NCBI GenBank assembly: GCA_030770425.1
Contig: JASJFT010000064.1
Span: forward strand, 1 to 64,000
From: Darksidea phi
Lineage: Eukaryota; Ascomycota; Dothideomycetes; Pleosporales; Lentitheciaceae
Direction: 5' to 3'
Length of the DNA stretch: 64,000 nucleotides
Part shown: piece by piece, positions 22,507 through 33,314 of the stretch
How the letters are laid out: each line of letters begins with the position of its first letter
Position numbering within the stretch: the stretch's first letter is position 1
Program-made: the position numbers and the translations under genes
Notes under the pieces: model-generated
The model's database searches: none
What the model saw: only the letters and a program-made list of their open reading frames with translations
What the model was told of the DNA's origin: nothing

Positions 22507-23472
22507 CTAATGCCTCCTGGACGAAACTCGAGACGACGTACTCGACCCTTCGCCTGAGACACTCTGACTCCGCTCTTCGCCGGCCCGATTGCGCCCAAGT
22601 GCCGCACCTAGGGAACGAACTGGTGCAAAACGCCTACAATACCCGCCTTCGACAACAAAGTCCACCGGTCCTTGTCCGTGCGCCTGTACACCGTGGACGT
22701 TGTTTATGAAGATCGGCTGATAGACGTCGGCGATGTGTGTACTGCTCCTGCGGTAGCCCCTATGAGGAGCTTCTAGGCGGGAAGAACCTTGGTAGCGGCC
22801 ATGGTGGCGAGCGAGCGAGGACGCGCGGGACCGGTAGGGGTGAGACCTATTGCGGGAAGCTGAGGAATTGTTACCGTGCGACGGTTCAGCTCTGCCGACG
22901 TGGCGGTAGTTCAAGGGGAGCGGCGAACGCGCTTCGCCTCGCTCCCGGAAGCCGGCAGCCGGACCTAAGGGAACAGGAGAGGCGGGGTCCCGCAGCTGTT
23001 CAGCGGCTTCAGGTTGCACGTGTGCCTGTTCCGCAGGTTGAAGAGCTTCCATCGGTTGTGGAGGAGCCGCAAACTGGGCAGATCCTGCATCCAACGGAAG
23101 ATTTTCGAGTTCAAACGGACCCATATACGAAGGCTGAAAGTCTACCGGCACGTGCATCTGTTCCGCACTTTGAGACGCCTCGGCAGCCGGTGTAGCCATG
23201 TTTTGGAAGTTCATGGCCTCCGCTGGATCCGGTTGTCTTCCGCGAGCGTCTGCAAACTCCGTACGTTCAACAGTAAGCGGTTGTTGGAGTTGTCCGAGTT
23301 GTCCGAGTTGTTCAAGGTGTTCAAGTTGTTCGAGGAGGGATCTCTCCGGAGAATACGAACGTGCTGTCGCGCAGTTTTGTACCATTTCGATGCGAGGCTG
23401 CGGACGGCCGTTGTGTGTTTGGGTTGGTGGTGAGGTTATAGGGGAGTACGAAGGTCGGGGAGGGGTGCGCAT
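22507..23472 (-). CDS. Hypothetical low-complexity protein, relative of the adjacent RING protein
   Basis: 321 codons, single exon. No catalytic domain is seen. The N-terminal part has a nine-base tandem repeat (23287-23335) coding a Leu/Gln/Gly/His heptad-like run (LEQLEHLEQLGQLGQLQQ). The middle is rich in Pro, Ala, Gln and Glu. The C-terminus has INNVHGVQAHGQGPVDFVVEGG, which matches NNNVRGVLANGEGPVSYRAEG near the C-terminus of the gene at 24151-25773, so the two are probably tandem relatives. The RING-H2 part of the neighbour is absent; either the N-terminus was lost or this copy never had it. Function unknown. Confidence 0.5.
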   Translation of the reverse strand: MRTPPRPSYSPITSPPTQTHNGRPQPRIEMVQNCATARSYSPERSLLEQLEHLEQLGQLGQLQQPLTVERTEFADARGRQPDPAEAMNFQNMATPAAEASQSAEQMHVPVDFQPSYMGPFELENLPLDAGSAQFAAPPQPMEALQPAEQAHVQPEAAEQLRDPASPVPLGPAAGFRERGEARSPLPLNYRHVGRAEPSHGNNSSASRNRSHPYRSRASSLARHHGRYQGSSRLEAPHRGYRRSSTHIADVYQPIFINNVHGVQAHGQGPVDFVVEGGYCRRFAPVRSLGAALGRNRAGEERSQSVSGEGSSTSSRVSSRRH

Positions 23473-24150
23473 GGCTTTATACCTGGTGCGGTGGAGAGCG
23501 AAAGGGCGCAGCGAGACCAGCCGAGTAGTCCTAAATGGGGATGAAAATTGGTTTAAAGGTTACTACTTAGCGTCACAGGGGCCCGTTCCGCACCGTCACC
23601 CAGTTTGAAGGCGGTGGAAGCCGTTCACACTTTTCACACTACGATTTTGCCATGTCTTCACCACCCTCGACGCGAGGGCCGTGCCAAGCATGATGCTATG
23701 CAGGGAAGTAAGTTTTCATTACAGGGCTTTTTGGTGCGGAGGGGCGCTAATCAGAAGGTATAGGTTTTTGCAATTGAAGTGTATGCTATCATGCTCGCAA
23801 ATTTCTATTCTAGGGAAAGACTGTTCGTCGAGTAGAGATAATGGACGACGACTCGCCGGGCAAGGCAACAAACTTTGCCAAACTATGTGTTCCGAACCCC
23901 AAAACAAACCCGCAGTCATTACATTTAAACCGGAGACCTCAGCAACGATGTTGGCTCAGATAAGTCATGCGATCAGGTCGCAAATCATGTCCGGCAATTC
24001 CTCGCTCCCAAAATGGGAAGCACGATATCGAGCTTGAGAGATATATGTCGAAAGCTAGAAGTGTCGACACATACTCCTAAATGGGTTATAGGTCTCCCCT
24101 TGCATACTACAGCCCCCCCTCTCCGTCTCTAAACTTCGCCCTACCACACA
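23473..24150. other. Intergenic between two related genes
   Basis: No gene with recognisable motifs on either strand. I looked here for a RING domain that might belong to the 22507-23472 gene and found none. Confidence 0.5.
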
Positions 24151-25773
24151 TTATTCCTCACCCCGCTCCGCCATCTTTCTCCTGGTGCTACCTCTCGCCT
24201 CTCGAGTAGACCCAGGCCTTACGCGTCTCGGCTCGGAGTCCCGCAACGAGAGCTGGGCGGTGTAGTCGGGGAGAGTTCGTTCGAGTTCCGAAAGCAATCC
24301 TTCAGCCCGGTAGGAAACAGGGCCTTCTCCATTTGCTAGAACGCCGCGGACGTTGTTGTTCGTGTTCGAAAAATATGAGCCAGCGACTACGCTGTTGCTG
24401 TTGCTGTAGGCATCTGTTGGCGCATACCCAGGGCGGGAGGATGTGTGTTCGCGAGTGAAGGAAGAAAGCGGCGTACTTGGATGAGTGGCGGAGGAAGATG
24501 GGGTGGGTTGATGGGCGGAAGTCGCAAAAGGAGCGCGTTGACGTCGTCGAACAAATTCACCTGCGTTCACAGGATATGGCTGACGGCCGGCAGACGCCTG
24601 GCGGGAAGCTGGATGTTGACGGCTTCGCTGTGGCGGTTCCTCAGTCTCCTCAAACTCGCGCAAAGCACGTCGAGCACGAACAACTGCGGATAATTCTCGC
24701 CGAGTACGTCGACCACGAGCCGGCCCGATCCCCCTGTGTTCCCATTTGTTAATGGGGCGCTGGTTGTTGTCCCGAGAGGTCTGTCTAGTGGGTGTCACCA
24801 TGCCACCTAAAGGGCTTCGATTGTGCGAGCGGTATCTGGGATGCGCTTGGGTCACATTATCGCGGTTCTGCATCACTCCTCCCGGCTGAGGTTGGATGTT
24901 AGTTCCCGGATTCCGATTGCTGTCGCCTGCCCGCATTCGAGGGGCTGCTGGAGGGGCTGCTGCTTGGCCTTGGGTCATTTCGCTTGCACGGGGTTGCGGA
25001 ACTGGTGCTTGACTCTCAGCCTCTTCCGCTATGTACGGCTGAGTTGTGCTTGTTCGACGTTGAATACCTCCGCTTGTATGCGCGGGCGGAGAACGAATGA
25101 CTCGCGGGGCCTCTCTCATGTTGTGACCGAGGACGGCTTCCGTAGACCAAGCGCGGTCAGGTCGATCGGAGGCACTCGAGTTGTCCTTCGATCGGTTCAT
25201 GTACAGCCCTGGGGTTGCAGTGTGGTTCACGGAAGAGAATTGAGGCGTTAAAGATCCATTGCTTAGTGGGGAAGGATACCAAGGTCCGTGCTCGCTTCTG
25301 TTCGCTGATGTGTTTGTGAAAGCAGAAACGCCAGCTGCGGGTTGCCATGGAGGATGGTTCCTTGGGAGAATGAGTGAGGCTGCCGCCTCCGCATCTGTAC
25401 CGACGTCTGCCTCAAACTGAGCGGTCTCGCTCTCTAGTGCCACTTCGTTCTCCAGCATTACAACCTCCGCTCTCCAGTCATCAGCCCCTCGCACAGCACT
25501 TTCTGTCGATGTAAGCTCATTCAACCGACACATAGCCTGGTTGCAAAGGGGACACCGATTGCATTGTGGCTGTCCGCTCCTAAGCCAGCCAATGATGCAC
25601 TTTTGGTGGAACGAGTGGTTATTCGGGCAGGCACGAACGGCTTTGCCGTTGCGATGGCTTGAGGCGGAGTTGTGTTGACAGATCGCACACAACCAGTCTG
25701 CACTTATTGCTGGCTGAAGTCCGTTCATACTCTGAATAAAGGCGGCCATGCTGGGGATCGATATGTCGTCCAT
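24151..25773 (-). CDS. RING-H2 finger protein, candidate E3 ubiquitin ligase
   Basis: 540 residues from the ATG at 25773 (MDDISIP). The frame is open upstream to 25989, adding 72 residues, but that part looks non-coding-like, so I prefer the inner start. Near the N-terminus a C3H2C3 RING is complete: CAIC, then CPNNHSFHQKC and RCPLC supply the C-C-C-H-H-C-C-C ligands. A Cys/His cross-brace of this type usually recruits an E2 enzyme. The rest (about 420 residues) is disordered, rich in Pro, Ser, Arg and Gln, and ends with the NNNVRGVLANGEGPV motif shared with the gene at 22507. Substrate and partner are unknown. Confidence 0.7.
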   Translation of the reverse strand: MDDISIPSMAAFIQSMNGLQPAISADWLCAICQHNSASSHRNGKAVRACPNNHSFHQKCIIGWLRSGQPQCNRCPLCNQAMCRLNELTSTESAVRGADDWRAEVVMLENEVALESETAQFEADVGTDAEAAASLILPRNHPPWQPAAGVSAFTNTSANRSEHGPWYPSPLSNGSLTPQFSSVNHTATPGLYMNRSKDNSSASDRPDRAWSTEAVLGHNMREAPRVIRSPPAHTSGGIQRRTSTTQPYIAEEAESQAPVPQPRASEMTQGQAAAPPAAPRMRAGDSNRNPGTNIQPQPGGVMQNRDNVTQAHPRYRSHNRSPLGGMVTPTRQTSRDNNQRPINKWEHRGIGPARGRRTRRELSAVVRARRALREFEETEEPPQRSRQHPASRQASAGRQPYPVNAGEFVRRRQRAPFATSAHQPTPSSSATHPSTPLSSFTREHTSSRPGYAPTDAYSNSNSVVAGSYFSNTNNNVRGVLANGEGPVSYRAEGLLSELERTLPDYTAQLSLRDSEPRRVRPGSTREARGSTRRKMAERGEE

Positions 25774-27138
25774 TGCTGCTAATGCTTCGTGCGGTGAGCT
25801 GAGGCGAAGTTGATACTGGGAGTGGGCCGCGACGATTTTTGGAATATTGAGTGCTGCATACTGGAGCTTCGACACGCTTTGTTTGACCGATGTGGCATGG
25901 GGAAAGATTGTACATTTTCCCTGACTCGATAAGATTATGAAGGCCTTGTGGCCAAACAACATCGTGTGGTAGCAGACCACCACCCACAAGCCGCTCGCCC
26001 GTTTCCCGGTTGCGAGCGACGAAAAAGCGGGTTACTGTGAATCCCACCCTGCTATCGCCAACTCCACAGTCGTCATTGGGGTTAAAGTAATACAGAAGTG
26101 GGTCGAGTTTCAATCGCTACAGCTACGTTGACTGCAAGGTCGATCGCGCGCTGATTGATGCGGTCTCAAGTCTACAGCAATACCGATAGGCTGGCATTGT
26201 AAAACACGCGACTAACTTTGGTTTCCGTCCCGTTTTCCATCAGAATGTTGTAGTCACAAAAGCAAATCTGTCTATTTAAACCGTGCATGTCACTTTCGCC
26301 ACGGTCAGAGAGCGTTGTGGAATACATCTTCAAGACAACCGAAATGTCTTATAAGATAGCAAAACAGGTTCATTACCGGAACTCAATCTTATACATGCTC
26401 AAATTTGTTAATCGTCCCATTGTCTCCCGTACCGGGACATGGCCGCCTCCAAGGATGAAATACACAATGTACAATATACATTGACGACGAACAACGCATG
26501 CATTATCTTGATAGGTATATCCCCTATATTCTACAGCCTCTGAAGTACACAAAGCGATATCAGCTTATATACGAGCAGTGTATCAGAGAACCAATCCTCG
26601 CGATTCACACCAGATTGACCCTCATCAAACGACAAACACAAGGATAGGCAGGGTGGTAAAGTATTTTGATTATGAGTAGGTGGTAAGGTAGGTGGTGAAG
26701 TGGAGGGATGCGGATGAGGGAGATGGAGATAAGAGTGTGGAATCTACGGGTGGCTGGACGGAGTGAGAGATTGGTGGGATATAGAGAATAAGGCGTGCGA
26801 CCGATTCGCTACGAAAAAGTGTGGGTTATGGATTGTGGATATGCTTAACGAGGCGAACAGTTTCCGACTGAGAATCGAGCGAGAGTAAAGCAAAACTTTG
26901 ACAGTCTGTCTGCTCGGTTCCCCCAATGTTGGAATCTACCCCTCCTTGTTTCGGCCGCTGTGCAAAATTCGGTCTTGCACATGCACTTTCTTTCCTCCTT
27001 CTTTCTACAAACTCTGGGTATACCGCCGTTTTTGAGCAGCCGTCCTTGCGCGAAACGCACGTCATTGTCCTCATAACAGTCAAACTTTAGGCTATACCAA
27101 GCTACTATTCTCCCGGGCTACTAATCGAATCATCGGCG
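25774..27138. other. Intergenic, no supported gene
   Basis: Includes a minus-strand open frame (26113-25619) overlapping the RING gene in another frame, which could be a 5' exon or chance. A purine-rich GGTGG/GGTAG tract lies at 26640-26720. The last part is the 3' flank of the NLR gene. No RNA gene was recognised. Confidence 0.5.
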
Positions 27139-27809
27139 TCATTCTAACGCCTCCATTCTTCTGATGTGCGCTTTCAAAACTGCGCCCTCTTCCTCCTGAC
27201 CATTGCGCAGGTAGAATCGGGCGAGAGTCTCTTGCAGTTCCAGCAGACGAGTATCTGTTTCCGGCAATCGCTTTTCTTGCATCTTGACGATGTCTTTCTG
27301 AAGTTCGATAGCCTTGATCAGTTGCCCGCTATCTGCGTACATATCTGCAAGTTCGGCGCTCCATATTAGCAGAGTTTTCCCGTTCCATCCGTGGAATTTC
27401 ATATTTTCCACCGCCCGCTTTTTGTACTCCATTGAGTCGATATATCTTCCAGTTGCTCGGTAGGCATCGCTGAGCAAGTATTCCGTATAACAGGTGGACC
27501 GGTGATGTCGTAGGCCATTCTCGCTATTTCCGTTTAAAATATTCAGGCAGAGGTCAATGCAACTGTCCACATTTCCTTCCATGAGGTATCCGCGTGCTAG
27601 CTCATATCGAAAGTCCTGAGTAGCATGATTCAGATCATTGCTTTTCTCTATAGTCTCGAAGCGCAGGAGCTCTTTGAGAAGCTCAATGGCTTTTTTTGGA
27701 TTTTGAGTCCTGAGATAGACACGAGCTCTCTGGTACGTCAGGTGTGGTTGTGAGACGACACGCCTGTGTCCCTGTTCGTTTTTCGGGTCAAGGGTTTCAA
27801 CACGGTCTA

Positions 27810-27836
27810 CAGTCACATGACAAAAGTTTGTGGACG
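27810..27836 (+). repeat. Left terminal inverted repeat of the Tc1/mariner element
   Basis: Begins CAGTCACATG next to the TA duplication. Inverted match to 29112-29138, with differences only at positions 5-9. Confidence 0.9.
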
Positions 27837-27892
27837 GAACGCCCCACCAAAACGCGACGCGTCTCAACACCTATACTAAAGCCATCCACAAC

Positions 27893-28999
27893 ATGCCCCC
27901 ACAACGCTCGTTCGGTACAGAAATTAGTGGAAATCGTCGCCCTAATAGAGAGCTATCTACCGACGCGCGTATTAGTATTATTTCAAAATCTAAGGTTGGC
28001 GTAATTATAAGAGAGCTCGCGGCTGAGTTCCGCGTTGCGCGCTAAACTATATACAACACCCTTCGTAGATATAGTAAAATAGGTAGTAATACCTTACGCC
28101 CTCGCTCTAGTAGACCTTCTATACTTACGAAGAGGGAGAAACGAACGATATTCCGGTATACTCGAAAAAACCTAAAGATTTAGTATAAATAGCTTATCGA
28201 GGAAGCCTACTTAGGGAAGGACTACTCCCGCCGTACAGCCTATAGAGCCTTAAAAAATAAGGGCCTTACTAACTTTAGGGTAGCTAGAAGGCCTAAAATT
28301 AATAGGGCTACTACTTAGAAATACTTAGAGTTCTACCGCGCGTATAGGAATATCGATTAGAAATAGGTAACTATTTAGTTCTTAGATAAATACTTAGTTT
28401 AGAAGGGCTTATAGCTAAATAATAAGTAGGTTTTTTAATACCTATAGGAGAAATAGAATTACTTTATAATTACTAAGTAGACTACTAGCTAGCTACCTTA
28501 GTAGATAGTATAGGCTTCTATATAGATCGATTCTAGAGGGCGTACTTAGAGATCTCTACTCGTTATTATAAATAGAGACCCTAGCTTAGCTTATAACGGC
28601 TATTCGACTAATAGCTATATTAAGGCCCTCGAAGAAGGCCTTCTACCTAGTTATTAGGTAGGAGATTAATTTATATAGGACAACGCGCGTATCTATACTA
28701 CGCGGAGTACGGTAGAGTTCCTAGAGAATTATAGGATTTAGACTATCGATTTTCTACCCTATTTACTAGACCTTAACCCTATCGAATACCTCTAGTAGGC
28801 GCTCAAATAGCTACTCTAGAAGTACTACCCTTATCTATCAACTCGTAGGCGAGGGTAGGATAAGTGGAATTAGTTCTGTAAGGCGTTGAAGGACTATTGG
28901 CGTAGGATCCCTACTTCGCTGATTCACAAGCTCATTATGAGCATAAAGCGAAGAATTCAGGCCTGCCAGCGCGCACGTAGGTATCAGACGAAATATTGA
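27893..28999 (+). pseudogene. Tc1/mariner transposase, RIP-inactivated
   Basis: 369 codons from MPPQRSFG to YQTKY. The N-terminus keeps a helix-turn-helix (LSTDARISIISKSK...IRELAAEFRVAR) and a PRSSRPS-like linker, then a second HTH part with SRRTAYRALKNKGL. Of the DDE domain, DNARIYTT (about 28679) and LDLNPIEYL (about 28760) are still legible. Many TAG and TAA codons lie where Gln or Trp are expected. No active enzyme can be made. Confidence 0.88.
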
Positions 29000-29111
29000 G
29001 CTTCAGTTACCCTAGAAAACACGAAAAAGCCATGTATTTACTATATATATTACTATTGTGGGGGGTTGTTGATGGGGGCTGATCGGCTGCCGAATTCGGT
29101 ATCGAGCCTCG

Positions 29112-29138
29112 CGTCCACAAACTTTTGTCCTAGTACTG
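29112..29138 (-). repeat. Right terminal inverted repeat of the Tc1/mariner element
   Basis: On the minus strand it reads CAGTACTAGG then ACAAAAGTTTGTGGACG. It is followed by the TA duplication at 29139-29140. Its TAG (29132-29130) is the premature stop of the interrupted NLR frame. Confidence 0.9.
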
Positions 29139-32100
29139 TAGCATCTGCATGGCTCCATTTGGGTCCTCCTCTACCAGCTTCATGGCGCGACGAAAAAGTG
29201 ATGCTATCTGTTCCGGATTCCTTTCTCTCAACGCGTCGTCCTTAGGTATCAGTACTTGAGAGCTTTCGTGGGACCTCGTAGTTGTCCTTTGCGTCTTGTA
29301 GGCTTCTTCAAGCTTCTTTGCCGATGCGCGATACTCCGCAGAATCTTTGCCAAATATGTTGATACGAACCCTTACGACATCTTCTAGCAGGGTAATGGCG
29401 CTGCGAATATCGTTATTGCTCAGATATGCCGTAGCTAGTCTGTGTTGCGCCTCGAGTTTTGTGGGAGATTCTTCTGGGAAGTTCATCTCTACTATCCTTT
29501 CAAGTAAAACTCGACGAGTACCAGGGCTTCGGCATGCCGCTTCTTCCATGTACAAAAGGACATACTTCATGGAGGGAATCTCCGGATCCAGGTTGATCCC
29601 AGAGAAGATAGAACGTAAGAGGTTTCTTGTCAACGCAGGTTTAACGGTATAAGACGCGGAAGCCTTATAGCATCTGAAAAGGAGCCTAGGAATCTCCAAT
29701 GAAGCAAAATCCCGAAACTTGACAGTGTTTTGTCCTTCAAGAAGCGCACGGAAATGTGGCGAAAATGGGCTATTAAATTCGTTTCTGAGCTTCTCGCAAG
29801 AGAGTGCAGCCATCGTCGCAAATCTGACCCAATTCAGTTGCCTTTCCTTGTAGTTTTGTCGTTGCTTGAACCATCCTTGTACGGCAGAATATATGGAAAG
29901 TCCCCGAGAATTTGAAGAGTGTCGGACTATTCGGATGAACGCGAGATTCTCTAACAACTTGGCTGCCTCATTCAGACGCAAATCGTCGAAGCCACCGTCA
30001 CCTGCCTTCATAAAGGGTGGGAGTTGTTCATGGTGCCACTTCGTTAGACTAAAGGGCTCTATGTCCGCTTCTTCAATACCCTTCGTCGATCTCCGAGCCC
30101 ATTGGGAGTGGGTTCTTCCCGCGGCTCTGAACCTCTTCATTGGCATGGGTGTGATGTCAACCATGGAGAGAATTCCTAATAAATCTAGCGCATCTTGATG
30201 TTGTAGTTGGTCGGATCTCTCCAGCTTTTGTACAGAATACTCGAAACTCAAACGTAATGCCCCAAGGACATCCTCTTGTATCTTTATACGTGAAACATGC
30301 GGGAGGGGTAGTTCTTCTTCCGTCTCGTCCAAGGAAGGGGAGACGTCCTCGTCGCTTTGATCTGAACTCTGGGAGCCGTCTCTTGTGGGTCGATCTAATG
30401 CATCCCAGTATTCCGAAAGCGTGGAAAACTGTGTCCTGATCTGTGCGCCGGCGTGTACGATGCCGACCGGGTTGCACTGGAGTCTGTTCACAATGCTCTT
30501 CACCAGCGGTTCTGCGTCTTCTTTTTCACTACCAATAATCTCGGCGCTCTTATAGAAAAGATCAACGGCATTAGTTTCGTTAAGGCCTTGGAGATGCATG
30601 GACCCAATTGTGTTGTGCTTCTCGCATTTCCGGTTTTGCGATGTTATCAGGATGGTAGCACGCGACCAGGAGTGGAAAAACTTTGTGCAGTCCATTTCGG
30701 GATCTTTCATGTCGTCAAGGATCAAGAGCCATGGTTCGAGAAATCTCGACATTAAACCGTAGGCGTCATCAAGGTCTTTGCAGTCGCGACCCGTTACCGC
30801 ATTCGCGATACCGAAGAAGGCGTATTTGGAATACGGAGCGTCAATCCAAAAGACTCCCCAAAACCTAGAAAGATTTGTTTCAGTATATAACATGAATAGG
30901 CGGATAATTAATTACCTCTCCCTTAAGCGCGAAGCGAGTTTCAAGCAAAGCTCGCTCTTTCCTATACCGCTAGTGCCAGTCATGACGAATACCCGACACT
31001 CATCCCTTCGCTCCGATGACACCGCTGCAGGAGAGAGAACCCGTTCGAGGTAGGCTAAATCTTCCTTGCGACCGGTAAATCCGGGGGTAATCCTGGGGTT
31101 AACAATGTAGTGGCGATTCTTCCAAGTACTGGCGCCGCTGCCCACTGACTGCCTGCCGGCGGTGAAAACGCCATTTCCCATGATACCATGTCCAACTCGA
31201 GGCTCGGCCACCTTTTGTTCCCAACCCTTGAAGAATTTCTGCAGTGTCCTTACGACCGTATTAAAATTGTCGTCCTTCGGCCCACGGTATTTGTTCAGCA
31301 TGGCATGGTTCGTTGATAGAGCGAGCCGTCTAGCACCACCCTCCAGACACGCGGACTCTTCTTCGACAAGCTGAAACAGTGCTCAGATAAGCTCTAAAAT
31401 TGAGTAGTGCCAATTAAAAGGACGTACCATTACCAATGTTTTGGTTCGTAAAGCGCTACGGATAATCTCCGGAAGGTTGGGTATAGCTTTGGAGATATCA
31501 GTTTTACGAGTCTCATAGAAGCATGTCGTTGGGATGCGGTGCGATTGATGAGCTACTAGCCTTGCGAAGATCTCTACAAACCCCTTTTTATGACCAGGCT
31601 CTAGCTCATCAATGAGAGCGCTGGACGTTTCTGCTCCAAAATAACCAGCTACAAGAGCACGTACTTGGGCACCTTTCAAGGCCAAAGAGTTACTGTCTCG
31701 AAACGGTGTACCTAGAAAGGCTATGCCGATTGTAGACTCTAGAATGTCTCTACATTCATTGTGTGGACTGGACGCAAAATTCAGTGCCTAGCGAGGTCAG
31801 CGGGAAATAGGAGCCATGTGATTGAGGCCGCTTACTTTTGCCAGCAAAAGTCCCCCAAAACAAGAAGCAACGAATATTAGGACCCTTTTTTCAGCTTCCT
31901 ACATACGGTCTAGCGTTAGTGGTAGCTTGGGAGACTCACTATTCATAGCGAGAATAGATAAACTTGAAAGGGGGAGGAAAAGAGGGGTACAGTACCTCCC
32001 GTCCGCTTAATCTGTCGACAAGGCTTAGGACAAGGCTGTCCACATGCTCCTGAGATGCCTCATTCGAGGTAGCCGAGTTCCAATTATATGTGTATATCCG

Positions 32101-32388
32101 ACAGCCAGGTATCTTGTCCGGTAACATATCCTTGTCCTGGAGCCAATGAACTAGACGTGAGTTACTATCCCCCTCCTCCGCAAATGCCTGCCATGTCTTT
32201 GGAGAGTACGTGTCTAAGCCGTGAATAGCGACGATACTAGTCGTATGTTAGACCCCAAAGCCATGCGCTCGACTGCACTGAGGGGCGACGCACTCGACAT
32301 TTGAGCCTTGTGAGGCACTAGCCGGCTCTGAGGCTTTGGGCCAGATACGATGAAGGCCGAATGGGTCGGCTCGGCCCGGCCCACTCAT

Positions 32389-33314
32389 AATGGCGATGTG
32401 AAGAATCTTGGACTAGTCGGAGAGGAACTTAGGAGATATCAGTGGGCTCTGAAGCTGAAATTTATACCAGTTAGTTGAGAACGAGCTAGTCTTGCTAACC
32501 ACAGCTACAAGGCTGAGAGTGGCCATACATATCCTTGTTGGCGAGAACTGCTGCCGTCCTACTACTTTTGGGTGATATGCTGACGTGGACACATCTGCGG
32601 AGAAACTACTGGCGGCAATACCTGTGCTGAAAGCTAGATGGATTGAGGAGAGGTTGGTGAGCAGAGAGCGGCGCTCGTGTTGAGAAGGCTGAGCTTACCG
32701 GTAGGTAGGTAGGTGCGCCAAGGCTCCTATCCTGCAACTCGACCATTCTAGCCTTCACCGGTTCATTCCACAGCCGCACGCTTCACTTTAAAAGAGCGGA
32801 TTTATCTTTCCGTCCGCCGCCGCTCCTAGACGGCGGCACAAGGCCTGCAGAGCCAGAATCTGCCCGACAGCGTAACCTACGCACCTCAAAGCGCCAGAGA
32901 GCTGACTACAGGGCTCCAGCGCGCACCGGCGGAGGCGCGAACAATCAGGACAACAGCAGCGGAGGGGAGGGCATGGGGGGCGTCTCTATCGCCTCCTCCA
33001 TCACCACCCACCTCAGCGCAGCACGACGAGCATTCGAGGCCCGCGAGGCCATCACAACAGTCCTAGATCGAGGGACATCATCATTTCAGCACAACCACGC
33101 GTATGCATGTATTTGATGAGCGTACAATGGAAGGCGAAGGGTATGCATGTACAATGGGGAATGGCTAAGCAACTTCGAGGCTTGCTTTGGTGGATGCCTG
33201 GGCTGTGAGGCATGCTGAATCACGATGTGTACATGTAATGTTGGATTGTGATCAACGCTCCCACCAGGCCTTTCACATCGGAGACCAAGATAACTCATTG
33301 ATTCAAAATCCACC
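32389..33314. other. Intergenic region upstream of the NLR gene
   Basis: Holds the presumed NLR promoter. A plus-strand frame at about 32761-33117 is open for some 118 codons but has no ATG until MGGVSIASS (about 32971), so only about 48 residues would follow. It has no known motif and is not called as a gene. Confidence 0.5.

Larger units (their letters stand above)
27810..29138 (+). mobile_element. Tc1/mariner-type DNA transposon, RIP-mutated
   Basis: 1,329 bp flanked by TA on both sides (27808-27809 and 29139-29140), the target duplication of Tc1/mariner. Terminal inverted repeats are about 27 bp: CAGT, five differing bases, then GACAAAAGTTTGTGGACG at each end. The interior carries one transposase frame on the plus strand with many TAG/TAA stops and TA enrichment. 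It sits in the TPR-coding part of the NLR gene, in the opposite orientation. Confidence 0.93.
27139..32388 (-). pseudogene. NLR-type gene: alpha/beta-hydrolase-like domain, NB-ARC, TPR; split by a transposon
   Basis: Exons 32388-32294, 32236-31996, 31898-31836, 31787-31428, 31370-30916, then 30864-29139 continuing at 27807-27139 across the Tc1 insertion. With the insertion and one TA subtracted the frame is continuous for 1,202 codons. Residues 1-~290 form a SesB-like hydrolase fold starting DIVAIHGLDTYSPKTW; the usual GHSxGG elbow reads ASCFGG, while GTPF and STNHAMLNK are kept. NB-ARC follows with P-loop GTSGIGKSE, Walker B WLLILDD and ATILITSQN. The C-terminus has TPR-like repeats. Such proteins act in heterokaryon incompatibility or innate-type recognition. 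As it stands, translation runs into the element and stops at TAG (29132-29130), losing about 220 TPR residues. Confidence 0.88.

Noticed and set aside
25774..26113. Minus-strand frame MKLDPLLYYFNPNDD as a first exon of the RING gene
   Set aside because: Possible, but no clear donor/acceptor pair in phase was found and the inner start MDDISIP lies just before the RING.
32761..33117. Long plus-strand open frame (~118 codons) upstream of the RING-like gene
   Set aside because: No ATG until late (about 32971), no recognisable domain, no convincing splice site to 33315.
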